Below, one piece after another: positions 9,221 through 18,045 of a stretch of DNA of 64,000 bases; position 1 is the first letter of the stretch, and each line of letters starts with the position of its first letter. The position numbers and the translations under genes are program-made. The stretch is taken from contig NZ_RHNW01000007.1 in the NCBI RefSeq assembly GCF_003946045.1, positions 62,001 through 126,000 of the forward strand, written 5' to 3'. Source of the DNA: Levilactobacillus mulengensis (GTDB lineage Bacteria > Bacillota > Bacilli > Lactobacillales > Lactobacillaceae). The notes beneath the pieces are model-generated. The model made no database searches, was not told where the DNA came from, and saw only the letters and a program-made list of their open reading frames with translations.

Positions 9221-9409
9221 GTGAATCGGGTCAAAGACTATCGTAAGCAAGCTGGCTTAACGCAATTTGAATTGGCCCAAAAAGTTGCGGTTGCCCGTCA
9301 AACCATTAATCTAGTCGAAAACGACAAGTATAATCCATCACTCGATCTGTGTTTACGGCTCGCCAGGGCCCTCCACACGGATCTCAATCACCTATTCTGG
9401 GAGGCATAA
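9221..9409 (+). CDS. Small XRE-family (Cro/CI-type) DNA-binding protein
   Basis: 62 residues consisting almost only of a helix-turn-helix domain (LTQFELAQKVAVARQTI, then PSLDLCLRLARAL). It starts with GTG at 9221, with AAAGGAGGTG a few bases upstream. It is followed after 2 nt by a membrane protein gene, a pairing common in Firmicutes where the regulator controls the operon. The palindrome 9183-9202 is its likely operator. Confidence 0.9.
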   Translation: MNRVKDYRKQAGLTQFELAQKVAVARQTINLVENDKYNPSLDLCLRLARALHTDLNHLFWEA

Positions 9410-9411
9410 TC

Positions 9412-9942
9412 ATGGTAAACGGGGAAAATTTACGTGATAAGATTGTTAAACACTTTTTCAATATTACCGGGGACTTTGATGAATACAAACGGCAGGAGGT
9501 CAACCGGATTGGCACCAACGCCTTTTTCATGTGCCTACCAGTGCTCCTGTTGGGCCCGGTCGTCGCGCTACTGTGGCAAACGCAATCGGCTTACATGGCC
9601 CTGATTGGCCTCGCCGGTTTTGACGTCGCGTTCATCACGATCGTCATCTGTCCCTACCTGATGGTCGCCAGTCGCCGGGCACATCTGACGGATCATGAAG
9701 TCAGCGTCCAGGACTTACCGGCCGCACGTAAGCATATCCTATGGGTGTCACTGGGCCTGGCCATCTACTTCGCTGTCTTCATGTACCTGGAACAAGCCTT
9801 TCTGGGCACCTTTTTCGACGACCACCTGTTCACGCAGGAACTTGTGTCGTTCGCCAATATTTCGGGCGCCGTTGTCAGTGGTATTTTCTTCGGCATCGTT
9901 ATGGGCCTCACCTACTGGCTTCGTTTGAAAAAACAACAATAA
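9412..9942 (+). CDS. Four-helix membrane protein paired with an XRE regulator (DUF3278-like)
   Basis: 176 residues with four hydrophobic segments grouped in two pairs and a cytoplasmic N-terminus (FNITGDFDEYKRQEVNRIG). In size, topology and pairing with a 60-70 residue XRE protein it resembles proteins labelled DUF3278 in lactobacilli; that label is from memory. The ATG at 9412 lies 2 nt after the regulator stop, so the two are translated together. Function unknown. Confidence 0.75.
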   Translation: MVNGENLRDKIVKHFFNITGDFDEYKRQEVNRIGTNAFFMCLPVLLLGPVVALLWQTQSAYMALIGLAGFDVAFITIVICPYLMVASRRAHLTDHEVSVQDLPAARKHILWVSLGLAIYFAVFMYLEQAFLGTFFDDHLFTQELVSFANISGAVVSGIFFGIVMGLTYWLRLKKQQ

Positions 9943-9953
9943 TTATGCGAGAA

Positions 9954-9986
9954 AACAGGGTCATGACAATCGTCATGGCCCTGTTC
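9954..9986. terminator. Hairpin between convergent genes
   Basis: ACAGGGTCATGAC pairs with GTCATGGCCCTGT around a short loop (AATC), with one unpaired G. It sits between the stop codons of the DUF3278-like gene and the exporter gene and probably ends transcription from both sides. Confidence 0.6.
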
Positions 9987-9990
9987 GTGG

Positions 9991-11388
9991 TTATTTATCA
10001 TTTTTTTGATAGCGGAAAACAATGAAGTAAAAGCCAAAGTTGACGATACTTAACACGAAAATCAGTCCAAAGGCCAACTGGCTCCCAATCGCCGTCTCGT
10101 GGGCGTACGACATGCCACTGACTTTCACTGACGACATCAACGCTGCCAAGATTGTGGTCCCAATCGACCCGGCAAACTGTTGCCCCGTGTTATAAATTGC
10201 GTTGGCATCGGCGCGTTGACTCATGTCGACTTCCTTCAGTCCATTGGTCAGCGTGTTACTAAACGCCATCGACCGCCCGACACTGAAGACGACGTACATG
10301 ATGGCAATCAGTACCACACTCAGGTGTTGGCCAAACGCCACGAAGACTAGCGCCGCAATCGTAAATAACGTGCTCCCCATCAAGATTGGTAAACGGGCCC
10401 CATGTTCGTCCAACAAATGGCCAAACCATGGCTGGAGAATCGCCGTCACCAGGCTCCCTGGCAACAGCATTAGTCCCCCAATCAAAGAGGTGGCACCCAC
10501 CACAATTTGGGCGTAGTTCGGCAGCGCAAAGTTGATGCCGATATTACAGAATTGCAGGGTAAAGTAGGCAAAGAAGCTGTAAGTAAAGACTGGATTCTTG
10601 AAAATTTCCAGTTTTAATAGTTGGCGACTGCTGTGTTTGGCCAACACGATGTAACCCCAAATGGCCACAATCGCCAAGCCAACGCCACCCAGAAACTCCC
10701 AGCTGAGGGCCCCCGCGGTCGACACGCTGTTCAGTCCTAAGGTAAAACTAATAAAGGCAATCGCGAGCAAGCTGAATTGGCCCCAGTTGAACTTAACCGG
10801 TTTGACTGGCGCATACTGTTTGATGGCCCCGACCCCCAGCAACAGGATGATCAGTTCCACGGGCATCGTGGACCAAAAAATCATCCGCCAGTTGGCCAGG
10901 TAAACCATGATGCCCCCAAACGTGGGACCACTGGCAGGCGCAATCATCAGGATCAGGCCGGCCATCCCCATGTAAAATCCCAGTCGTGACCGGGGCACAC
11001 TTTCGACGACAATGTTAAACATCAGTGGAATTGCCAGACCGGCGCATCCCGCTTGAATCAAGCGACCGACCAACAAAATCGGAAAGTTAGTTGCGAGCGC
11101 ACAAATTAAATCGCCTAAAATAAACGCCAAAGCGGCGGCCACGAATAACTGTTTATTTTTAAATCGTTGCTTTAAAAAGGCCGATGTAATCATCAGTAAC
11201 GCCACCGTTAACAGGTAGCCAGTAGTGATCCATTGCACGGTATTCAAGGACACGTGCATTTGTTTCATCAAGGTGGGAAAGGCCACATTCATCGACGTTT
11301 CCACCAAGATTCCTAGGAAGGCCATCAGGGCAATCGCAAAAATCGCAATGAGGTTGCCCCGTGGCACCTTCTCGGACTGAGCTGTCAT
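9991..11388 (-). CDS. MFS exporter, DHA2 (EmrB/QacA-like) family
   Basis: 465 residues, about 14 hydrophobic segments. The N-terminus shows the DHA2 pattern: LVETSMNVAFPTLMKQM in helix 1, QWITTGYLLT in helix 2, then GRLIQAGCAGLAIPLMF and motif C-like ASGPTFGG, which mark drug/proton antiporters. Substrates are unknown; such proteins export lipophilic compounds. ATG 11388 is chosen; a TTG two codons upstream (11394) has a slightly better spaced purine run. A related exporter lies at 57574-59007. No regulator gene is adjacent on the same strand. Confidence 0.9.
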   Translation of the reverse strand: MTAQSEKVPRGNLIAIFAIALMAFLGILVETSMNVAFPTLMKQMHVSLNTVQWITTGYLLTVALLMITSAFLKQRFKNKQLFVAAALAFILGDLICALATNFPILLVGRLIQAGCAGLAIPLMFNIVVESVPRSRLGFYMGMAGLILMIAPASGPTFGGIMVYLANWRMIFWSTMPVELIILLLGVGAIKQYAPVKPVKFNWGQFSLLAIAFISFTLGLNSVSTAGALSWEFLGGVGLAIVAIWGYIVLAKHSSRQLLKLEIFKNPVFTYSFFAYFTLQFCNIGINFALPNYAQIVVGATSLIGGLMLLPGSLVTAILQPWFGHLLDEHGARLPILMGSTLFTIAALVFVAFGQHLSVVLIAIMYVVFSVGRSMAFSNTLTNGLKEVDMSQRADANAIYNTGQQFAGSIGTTILAALMSSVKVSGMSYAHETAIGSQLAFGLIFVLSIVNFGFYFIVFRYQKNDK

Positions 11389-11493
11389 TTGCAAATCAAT
11401 CTCTTCTCTCTAAATTTAGCATTACTTTCAATCATACGCATTTTTCGGTTAAAATGCACCGTTAAATTTAGATTAAACCGGTTTCACGGCAAA

Positions 11494-11527
11494 ATAAAAA
11501 CGCGGTAGCCTAAACTTCCGCGTTCCA
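11494..11527 (-). terminator. Terminator of the TetR-HD operon
   Basis: On the minus strand, AACGCGG and CCGCGTT pair and run into TTTTATTTT; the 5' arm overlaps the last codons of the HD gene. Confidence 0.65.
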
Positions 11528-12169
11528 TTCGGCTTTATATTCGGCTAAGAAATCCAGCATGACCTGTTGGCGGTGCTCGGCCAACTGCTTGGCGGCCGTC
11601 GTATTCATCAGGTCCTTTAAGGTTAACAGTTTCTCGTAAAAGTGATTGATGATGGTTTCATTGTCTAAGTTACGATACTCGGCGTGGGTCATCTCGGTCC
11701 GGGGGGTTACGGCCGGGTCATAAATCTTTTCGCCAAAATGCCCGCCAAAATAGATTGCCCGTGAAATGCCGATGGCGCCAATGGCATCCAACCGATCGGC
11801 GTCTTGCACGATTTGGCCTTCTAGCGGCAACGGTTTCGCCGTGCCATCCAGAGTTTTGTGGTAAGACATGTTGTCCATGATTAGGAAAATAGCGTCAATC
11901 TGAGCCGACGTGAATCCTTGGTCGGCTAAGAACTGCCGAACTTCCTCACTGGCTACCGCGGTATCGTCGACCAGCTTTTCATCAATAACATCGTGTAAAT
12001 AGGCTGCGGTCAGCGTTTCGAGGTGATCGGTATCCGGATAAGATTGGCTAATGCGGTCAGCCAGGCCGACGACTCGTTGAATATGGTCGAAGCCGTGACC
12101 GGTCTCGTCATCCCCCATTTTCGATTGTGAAAATTGTCGAACTGCCGCTAAAACTGTGGTCTCTGTCAA
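11510..12169 (-). CDS. HD-domain metal-dependent phosphohydrolase
   Basis: 219 residues with the HD signature: GHGFDHIQRV (His25 and His29), AAYLHDVID (His59-Asp60) and a later conserved Asp near VQDADRLDAIG. These bind the metal pair of phosphohydrolases; the small, stand-alone form resembles YedJ/YpgQ-type enzymes whose substrates are nucleotides or related phosphates. The start is TTG at 12169: AAGGAGG is ideally placed and there is no nearby ATG. It begins 1 nt after the TetR stop codon, so the two are coupled. Confidence 0.9.
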   Translation of the reverse strand: MTETTVLAAVRQFSQSKMGDDETGHGFDHIQRVVGLADRISQSYPDTDHLETLTAAYLHDVIDEKLVDDTAVASEEVRQFLADQGFTSAQIDAIFLIMDNMSYHKTLDGTAKPLPLEGQIVQDADRLDAIGAIGISRAIYFGGHFGEKIYDPAVTPRTEMTHAEYRNLDNETIINHFYEKLLTLKDLMNTTAAKQLAEHRQQVMLDFLAEYKAEWNAEV

Positions 12170-12170
12170 C

Positions 12171-12806
12171 TTAATCGTCCTCCTTATTCGCTTGCGAATC
12201 CGGTGGCGTCACAGCCGGTGTCCCCGCAAATCCGTAGAAAAATAAATGCATTAATTGATTGACCAGCCGTTGATACGTAGCCGGTGGAATGTTGGCTGTA
12301 CTGAAGTAGGACACGTACATGTGCAGGTAAATTAGTAGGGCCTCATCAGAAATGTCTTCACTAATAATATCCGCAGCCCGACCCCGCGCAATCACGGCAC
12401 CCCAAAACTTCTGTTCACCGTCTTCGTAGGCTTGCCGCACCACGTTACTGCCATTCTTCCCCTGCATCTCGGCCAGAACAAATTGATAAAAATCGGGATG
12501 GATGCCATCACTCAGCCGAACCTTGTTAGCCATCATCGCCTTGATAATCTCAGAAAACGGGACCTGCTCGTCATCAATTAATTTTTGAAAGCTCGCGTAA
12601 CCCTGATTGATCATCTCGATGACGACCTGGTGGCCCAATGCTAATTTACTCGGAAAATACTTATACAGCGTGACCTGGGAGACCCCCGCTGCTTCAGCGA
12701 CCGTTGTCACGTGGGTTGCCTTAAATCCGTCATGCGTGAATAATTTAATGCCGGCGTCCAAGATGCCTTGCCGTTGACGGCTTTTTCGTTCTTGATTCGT
12801 TGCCAT
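12171..12806 (-). CDS. TetR-family transcriptional repressor
   Basis: 211 residues; N-terminal TetR HTH (about 8-55) with ILDAGIKLFTHDGFKATHV and VSQVTLYKYFPSK. The frame extends upstream to 12848, but only the ATG at 12806 has a ribosome site (GAGGGTGG). It is divergent from the ABC exporter at 13025-15547, and an inverted repeat lies between them (12925-12953), so it most likely represses both its own operon and the exporter. The ligand would be a compound that the exporter removes. Confidence 0.92.
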   Translation of the reverse strand: MATNQERKSRQRQGILDAGIKLFTHDGFKATHVTTVAEAAGVSQVTLYKYFPSKLALGHQVVIEMINQGYASFQKLIDDEQVPFSEIIKAMMANKVRLSDGIHPDFYQFVLAEMQGKNGSNVVRQAYEDGEQKFWGAVIARGRAADIISEDISDEALLIYLHMYVSYFSTANIPPATYQRLVNQLMHLFFYGFAGTPAVTPPDSQANKEDD

Positions 12807-12924
12807 GCCTGTCACCACCCTCGTCCGCTTGTCGAATTCGTTGCTCATTTTACAGCACGAATCAGCAACAGCGCTACTCGTTGTTTATTTTATCATACCG
12901 CAAATTAGGAAAGAATTTAATTTT

Positions 12925-12988
12925 AGTGAACTATTTTAGTATAAAAGTTCACTTTTTCGTTGACTTTGGGTACCCAGGGGCTTACGAT
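12925..12988 (+). promoter_or_regulatory. Candidate TetR operator and promoter of the ABC exporter operon
   Basis: AGTGAACT (12925-12932) and AGTTCACT (12946-12953) form a perfect 8-bp dyad with a 13-nt spacer. Seven bases on lies a promoter with TTGACT (12960-12965), a 17-nt spacer and TACGAT (12983-12988). Position between the divergent TetR and exporter genes makes the dyad the natural repressor site. Confidence 0.65.
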
Positions 12989-13024
12989 GTAAACGATTTT
13001 AAAACTGTAAGGAGGGGATTACTT

Positions 13025-13918
13025 ATGACAAATCCTGTACTTCAAATTAACCATCTGCAAAAGAAATTCGGCCACTTCCAAGCCTTAAAGGACATCACTT
13101 TTGAGGTGCGCCCTGGCGAAGTCTTTGGCTTCATCGGCCCAAATGGCGCGGGGAAATCCACGACTATTCGGGTTCTGCTCGGCATCATTCGGGCTTCCGG
13201 CGGGACGGCCACCATTTTCGGCCAAAACGTTTGGAGCGATAGCGTCGCGATTCATCAACGACTGGCCTACGTTCCCGGCGACGTGTATCTCTGGCCCAAT
13301 TTAACGGGTGGCGAAATTATTGATCTCCTTCTTAAAATGAATGGCACCGCACATTCCGCCAAGACCGACGACCTGATCAAACAATTCGGCTTGGACCCAA
13401 CCAAGAAGGCCCGTACCTACTCCAAGGGGAATCGGCAGAAGGTCGCCTTGATTGCGGCTTTCTCCCAAGACGCTGATTTCTATATCTTTGACGAGCCCAC
13501 CTCTGGGCTGGATCCCTTGAACGAACGGATCTTCCAGGATGCCGTCATGGACCTCAAGGCGCACGGTAAAGCCGTCTTGCTTTCCAGTCACATCCTTTCC
13601 GAAGTGGAACGCATGTGTGACCGGATCGGCATTATCCGTGAAGGCCAAATCATTGAAACCGGCAGTCTGGCTGAGATGCGGCACCTGACCCGAACCATGG
13701 TCACCGTCACGCTAGGCGATGACTTCGATGTCACCACCCTTCCTAACGTCCATGGCGTTACCCCTGGTCATGCCCCGCACGAATGGCAATTTTCTGTTGA
13801 GGATGAACATCTCAACACGGTCATGAGCACGCTGGCGCAACACCAAGTCGTAGCGTTACAGAGTACGCCACCGACGTTGGAAGACCTCTTCATGCACTAC
13901 TACACGGGAAAGGAGTGA
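13025..13918 (+). CDS. ABC exporter ATPase subunit (ABC-2 type)
   Basis: 297 residues: Walker A GPNGAGKST (38-46), a signature loop of the divergent form YSKGNRQKV (about 133-141) and Walker B IFDEPTSGLDPL (about 154-165), followed by a C-terminal extension usual in CcmA-like exporters. The ATG at 13025 follows AAGGAGGGGATT; the longer frame from 12800 is not translated. The partner permease starts 6 nt after its stop. Together they probably expel a hydrophobic or antibiotic-like compound. Confidence 0.95.
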   Translation: MTNPVLQINHLQKKFGHFQALKDITFEVRPGEVFGFIGPNGAGKSTTIRVLLGIIRASGGTATIFGQNVWSDSVAIHQRLAYVPGDVYLWPNLTGGEIIDLLLKMNGTAHSAKTDDLIKQFGLDPTKKARTYSKGNRQKVALIAAFSQDADFYIFDEPTSGLDPLNERIFQDAVMDLKAHGKAVLLSSHILSEVERMCDRIGIIREGQIIETGSLAEMRHLTRTMVTVTLGDDFDVTTLPNVHGVTPGHAPHEWQFSVEDEHLNTVMSTLAQHQVVALQSTPPTLEDLFMHYYTGKE

Positions 13919-13924
13919 CCTACC

Positions 13925-15547
13925 ATGACGCGTTTTGGACGTACTGGTCAACTGACTCGTCTGAATTTTCGGCGGGATCGGTTCCGAATTCTCATGTGGC
14001 TCATTCTCTTGGCAGCCTTAATGGCCAGCGTTGCCTGGAAATTCGAGGGGATTTACGGCACTCCTAGTGAGATCAATGCCATCAAGGGAACCCTCGCCAG
14101 TCCCGGCATTGTCGCTATGTTTGGGGCCTTTTCTTTCACTGGCAAGGTCACCACGGCGGAAATTTTCGCTAACGAAATGCTTTTATTTATGGCTCTGATT
14201 CAAGTGGTGATGAACATTGCCCTCAGCATTCACGCCACCCGGGCCGAGGAAGACTTGGGCATTACCGAGCTGGTTCGCGCTCACGCAGTCGGCACCCTTT
14301 CCCCATTAGCTGCCGCAACTTGTGAACTTGTCGTTGTCAATGGCGCGCTAGGTATCCTCTACAGTGTCGGTCTCAGTGCCGCTAACATGCCTGGGGCAAG
14401 CACCGAAGGCAACTGGTTGATTGGACTGGGACTGGCCGCTACGGGGCTCCTATTCGGAATTCTAGGACTCCTGACCGCCCAACTGGCTGATCACTCAGCT
14501 AGTGCAACGGGACTGGCCTACACCCTATTTGGTATTAGCTACCTGGCACGGATGATTACGGATGTTCAGCATCCTAAATTAACCTGGTGGTCACCCCTGG
14601 GGTGGGTCGAAAAACTCGCGCCTTACAACAATCCGCACTGGTCACCCATCTGGCTAAGCCTGGGCCTCGCTGTGATTCTACTTGTTCTCGCATTCATGGC
14701 GAACAACCGCCGGGACCTGGGCGCTGGTGCCCTAACGACCCGTCCCGGCCGCCGGCAAGCTTCGGCTTTTCTCCGGGGACCCGCAACGCTGATCTGGCGA
14801 CGGCAACGTAACGTGATCATCGCTTGGATTATTGCGGTTATCATCTTTGGGGTAGCTTACGGAACCGTCTTCAACACGATTGGCGATATTCTCAAGACCA
14901 ACCCGACCATGCAACAGGTCTTCGGCGCGGCCATGGTTCACGAGGCCAACCACAAGATTCTGTTAAGCTTCACGTCACTCCTGTCGATTGTCATGGCCGC
15001 TGTGGCCGTCATCCCCGGTATGCAACTGATTCTCAAAGTCCACAGCGATGAGACCCGCGGCTGGTTAGAGGCCCTGTACGCACGGCCACTCAGTCGCACC
15101 CACCTGCTCTTTAGCTACGTGGGCACCGCCTTCGTCACCAGCACCCTCGCCTTCATTGGTGGCCTGGGCGGCATTGTGGTCATGGGCGACGCCAGTCTGA
15201 CACACGTAAAAGATGGCATCAGTGCTAGCGAATTCTGGCAAGGTGTCGCGGCTCAGCTACCAGAAATTTGGGTTTTCCTTGGCCTAGCCGTTCTCTTGGT
15301 CGGTTGCTGGCCACGCTTGAAGTCACTCAGTTGGGCCTACCTGGCTCTGGGCTTCATTAGCGTCTACATGGGCAGTCTCCTAAAGTTGCCCGACTGGGTC
15401 CAAAACGTGACCCCCACGGGTTGGATGCCACGGGTACCCCTGCACGATGTCAACTGGACCACGTTTAGTTGGATGGTCGTCTTAGCGATTGCTCTAGTAA
15501 TCATCGGCTGGCAAGGTTACCGGCGACGGGATCTACACATGAGTTAA
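13925..15547 (+). CDS. ABC exporter permease (polyketide-antibiotic exporter type)
   Basis: 540 residues with two sets of about six membrane segments separated by a charged stretch near the middle (about 255-290), the layout of COG3559-type permeases in which two half-domains are fused. The sequence LNFRRDRFRILMWLI at the N-terminus is typical of this group. The fused form explains why one permease gene pairs with one ATPase gene. Expression is probably under the divergent TetR protein. Confidence 0.88.
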   Translation: MTRFGRTGQLTRLNFRRDRFRILMWLILLAALMASVAWKFEGIYGTPSEINAIKGTLASPGIVAMFGAFSFTGKVTTAEIFANEMLLFMALIQVVMNIALSIHATRAEEDLGITELVRAHAVGTLSPLAAATCELVVVNGALGILYSVGLSAANMPGASTEGNWLIGLGLAATGLLFGILGLLTAQLADHSASATGLAYTLFGISYLARMITDVQHPKLTWWSPLGWVEKLAPYNNPHWSPIWLSLGLAVILLVLAFMANNRRDLGAGALTTRPGRRQASAFLRGPATLIWRRQRNVIIAWIIAVIIFGVAYGTVFNTIGDILKTNPTMQQVFGAAMVHEANHKILLSFTSLLSIVMAAVAVIPGMQLILKVHSDETRGWLEALYARPLSRTHLLFSYVGTAFVTSTLAFIGGLGGIVVMGDASLTHVKDGISASEFWQGVAAQLPEIWVFLGLAVLLVGCWPRLKSLSWAYLALGFISVYMGSLLKLPDWVQNVTPTGWMPRVPLHDVNWTTFSWMVVLAIALVIIGWQGYRRRDLHMS

Positions 15548-15559
15548 AAATTTTTACCT

Positions 15560-15594
15560 GCAACCACTGGTCGTCTTGACCGGTGGTTTTTTAG
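15560..15594 (+). terminator. Terminator of the ABC exporter operon
   Basis: AACCACTGGTC pairs with GACCGGTGGTT, followed by TTTTAG. Confidence 0.85.
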
Positions 15595-15854
15595 TAGCCC
15601 GGTGCACCCCAGCGCGACTTGATTTCACCAGCTTACCCGTCTCCCAATCAAATAGCAAGTATTAACCATCAATAATGTTATCTATATTTCGACACAAAAT
15701 TTACAATATTGAGTGGTGTGTGAGTCCCACGGATTTTAGTTTAAGCAGTTAACCCATAACGAGCCAACCATTTTCATTAGATATTTCTCGCAATTCGGCA
15801 AAACATCAGGTATGCTAAGAATACGTTGGCTCCCCCAGCCATTTAGACGTAAAC
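15595..15854. other. Intergenic stretch without recognised features
   Basis: About 260 nt between the exporter terminator and the terminator of the 3D-domain gene. It is AT-rich in the middle and has no frame with a ribosome site, no strong hairpin and no promoter I would defend. Confidence 0.5.
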
Positions 15855-15856
15855 AA

Positions 15857-15898
15857 AACCGCACCCTTCTCCTAACAGAAGTGGTGCGGTTAAGTTTA
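15857..15898 (-). terminator. Terminator of the 3D-domain gene
   Basis: On the minus strand, AACCGCACCACTTCTG pairs with AGAAGGGTGCGGTT and is followed by TTGTTT. Confidence 0.85.
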
Positions 15899-15910
15899 GC
15901 TATAAATAAA

Positions 15911-16381
15911 TTACTGAATCACCACATCATAATGGTTGCCCGTGATGGCCGTCCCGCGGTCATGCACAACGCCCATGCCAAGTGGCGTCATGATCTTCGT
16001 GCCAAACGGAACGCTGGCAGGTGCTGCGACGACGCGGTAGCCGTTTGGATCCAACCCGTTCGCACTAATGCTGGTGCCATCGGCCGTTAAGCTACCCGAA
16101 TAGTAGGTCCATTTATTGCCGTTCAAGTAAACGACGCCCTGACTTTCAAATTGGGCCACGCTGATGGTCGCACCAGCCGTGCTGTTGTTAGTGGTTTGAC
16201 TGGCAACGCTAGTATCCTTGATCGGTGCCGCCTGACTGTACGTACTGGTTTGCGGTCGATACTGATAACTAGCCGCCGCGCCACGATAGGTGTTGGCACT
16301 CGCCGTGACGCTGGAAAAACCGATACCGGCTGCTAACACAGCGGCGAAGCTAATGGTCGTCAAGATAACTTTCTTAATCAT
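15911..16381 (-). CDS. Secreted 3D-domain protein (RlpA/MltA-like double-psi barrel)
   Basis: 156 residues: signal peptide (about 1-29, ending TASAN), a Ser/Thr/Gln-rich linker (to about 75), then a 3D domain with ANGLDPNGYRVVAA, SVPFGTKI and a C-terminal HDRGTAITGNHYDVVIQ. The three spaced Asp residues give the domain its name and line the active groove of lytic transglycosylases such as MltA; the barrel probably acts on peptidoglycan. GGGAGG lies 9 nt before the ATG at 16381. It sits in a cluster of wall-lytic genes and shares upstream sequence elements with two of them (see 16440-16500). Confidence 0.85.
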   Translation of the reverse strand: MIKKVILTTISFAAVLAAGIGFSSVTASANTYRGAAASYQYRPQTSTYSQAAPIKDTSVASQTTNNSTAGATISVAQFESQGVVYLNGNKWTYYSGSLTADGTSISANGLDPNGYRVVAAPASVPFGTKIMTPLGMGVVHDRGTAITGNHYDVVIQ

Positions 16382-16439
16382 CAAATGGTTCCTCCCTTAT
16401 TTAACGACCCCAGCTTACCGCCGAGACATCTCAACGGCA

Positions 16440-16500
16440 TTAGCAAATCGTTACCGCTCGATTAAGGAATCGCCCGTCAGATGACAAAATGACACGGTCT
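16440..16500 (-). promoter_or_regulatory. Upstream element of the 3D gene resembling that of the LysM genes
   Basis: On the minus strand: TGTCAT, 11 nt, TTCCTTAATC, 5 nt, GTAAC. The same order and spacing, TGTCAT-N11-TTTCTTAATG-N5-GTAAC, occurs before the LysM genes at 19347-19383 and (with a variant) 20697-20733. Confidence 0.45.
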
Positions 16501-16627
16501 TTACCTGATTGTCATAGTGGTCAAGAAAACGTTAAGTCCCGACTTAAGGTGCCATTAACATCAGTTTGATACGGTATAGTTGCCTTGGTTTACGCTGCTA
16601 ATCGCCATTTTTCTAAGTGCTGGCAAC

Positions 16628-16660
16628 AAAAAAAGGCCCAGGAAAGATTCCCGGACCTCC
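16628..16660 (-). terminator. Terminator of ackA
   Basis: On the minus strand, AGGTCCGGGAA and TTCCTGGGCCT pair around TCT and are followed by TTTTTT. Confidence 0.85.
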
Positions 16661-16672
16661 TCGCAACCTAAT

Positions 16673-17860
16673 TTATTTTGTCAGCCGTTCCACGTCACGG
16701 ACGATCATCAATTCTTCGTTCGTTGGCACGACCAGCGTCTTGACCTTGGCGTCGTCTGGACTAACGATGTGTTCTTCCCCACGGAAGTTATTCTTGGCAG
16801 GGTCGATGGCAATGCCAAAGTAGTTTAATTTATCAGCAACGGCTTGCCGCATGTCCACGCCGTTCTCACCGGAACCGGCCGTGAAGACGATGGCATCCAC
16901 GCCGCCCAATTCAGCGATATAACTACCGACGTAGCGGACTACCCGGTCAACGAACATGTCCAAGGCCAACTTAGACTTTGGCCGTTCATCCTGGGTCTGT
17001 TCCAGGTCCCGTTGGTCGGGTGATAACTCAGAAATCCCCAGCAGACCAGACTTATGGTTCAAAATGTCGATCATTTCTGGCATGGTCTTGTGGAGCTTTT
17101 CAGCTAGATAGGCCACCAACGATGGATCGATGTCCCCGGACCGCGTCCCCATCATGACCCCCGCTAATGGCGTGAAGCCCATGGAGGTGTCCAGCGCATG
17201 GCCATCCTTGAAGGCGGTAATGGAGGAGCCTGATCCCAAGTGCAAGGTGATCATTTTCAGGTCGGCCAACGGCTTGCCTAAGATTTCGGCTGCCCGGTGC
17301 GCCACGTAACGGTGACTGGTCCCGTGAGCCCCGTACTTCCGGGCCCCAAATTTTTCGTAATATTCATAAGGAATGCTGTACATATAGTTGACCGCTGGCA
17401 TATCCGTGTACAAAGACGTGTCGAAAACGGCGACCTGCTTGGCTTCCGGCAACAGTTGTTGGAAGACCTCGATGTAGTAAGCCTGAACCGGGTTGTGCAG
17501 TGGCGCATAGTCCTTCAGTTCCTTGATCTGCTTCAACACGACGGGCGTGATGACAGCGGAGTCCTTGAAGACTTCCCCGCCGGCCACGATTCGATGACCC
17601 ACACCGGTGATTTCACTCAGGTGCTTCACAATCCCGTAAGACTTCAGCCGCGTCAGCACCATCGCTGCCGCCAGCTTATTCGTAATGTTATCCTGTGTTT
17701 CCGTTTTCTTGGTGCCGTCGAGCAGTTTGACCTTGAAAATGGAACCCGGTAAATTCAACCGGTCTACCATTCCTGATGCGATAACGGTTTCTTCCGGCAT
17801 GGAAAAGAGCTTCCACTTCAAAGTTGAGCTACCTGCGTTAATTGCCAATGTTTTTGCCAT
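16673..17860 (-). CDS. ackA: Acetate kinase
   Basis: 395 residues, normal family length. Motifs: NAGSSTLKWKL (from about residue 6) at the phosphate-binding start, GHRIVAGGE, HLGSGSS and GTRSGDIDPS, and the C-terminal FTAGSGENG, all of the ASKHA-fold acetate kinases. It transfers phosphate between acetyl phosphate and ADP, giving acetate and ATP; with xfp this is the energy-yielding end of the phosphoketolase route. The frame is open 22 codons upstream, but GGGAGGATCG precedes the ATG at 17860. A perfect cre site lies 52 nt upstream. Confidence 0.97.
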   Translation of the reverse strand: MAKTLAINAGSSTLKWKLFSMPEETVIASGMVDRLNLPGSIFKVKLLDGTKKTETQDNITNKLAAAMVLTRLKSYGIVKHLSEITGVGHRIVAGGEVFKDSAVITPVVLKQIKELKDYAPLHNPVQAYYIEVFQQLLPEAKQVAVFDTSLYTDMPAVNYMYSIPYEYYEKFGARKYGAHGTSHRYVAHRAAEILGKPLADLKMITLHLGSGSSITAFKDGHALDTSMGFTPLAGVMMGTRSGDIDPSLVAYLAEKLHKTMPEMIDILNHKSGLLGISELSPDQRDLEQTQDERPKSKLALDMFVDRVVRYVGSYIAELGGVDAIVFTAGSGENGVDMRQAVADKLNYFGIAIDPAKNNFRGEEHIVSPDDAKVKTLVVPTNEELMIVRDVERLTK

Positions 17861-17911
17861 GAGTCGATCCTCCCAATCATTTTCTCGGTTACTTCCCAGT
17901 TTAAATGATTC

Positions 17912-17925
17912 TGTAACCGCTTTCA
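17912..17925 (-). promoter_or_regulatory. cre (CcpA-binding) site upstream of ackA
   Basis: TGTAACCGCTTTCA fits the cre consensus TGWAANCGNTNWCA at every position. Upstream placement fits activation by CcpA, as known for Bacillus subtilis ackA. Confidence 0.75.
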
Positions 17926-17999
17926 AGAAAAGAATGACTTTCTGTGAGAATTTTTAGACATGATTTGCAAAGCACCCCCGATGAAAACTCACTCCAACA

Positions 18000-18031
18000 A
18001 AAAATCCCACCAACACGTGTCAGTGGGATTC
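18000..18031 (-). terminator. Terminator of the 18046 gene
   Basis: On the minus strand, AATCCCAC and GTGGGATT pair across 12 nt and lead into TTTTTG. Confidence 0.85.
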
Positions 18032-18045
18032 GCTTAAATTAAGTT

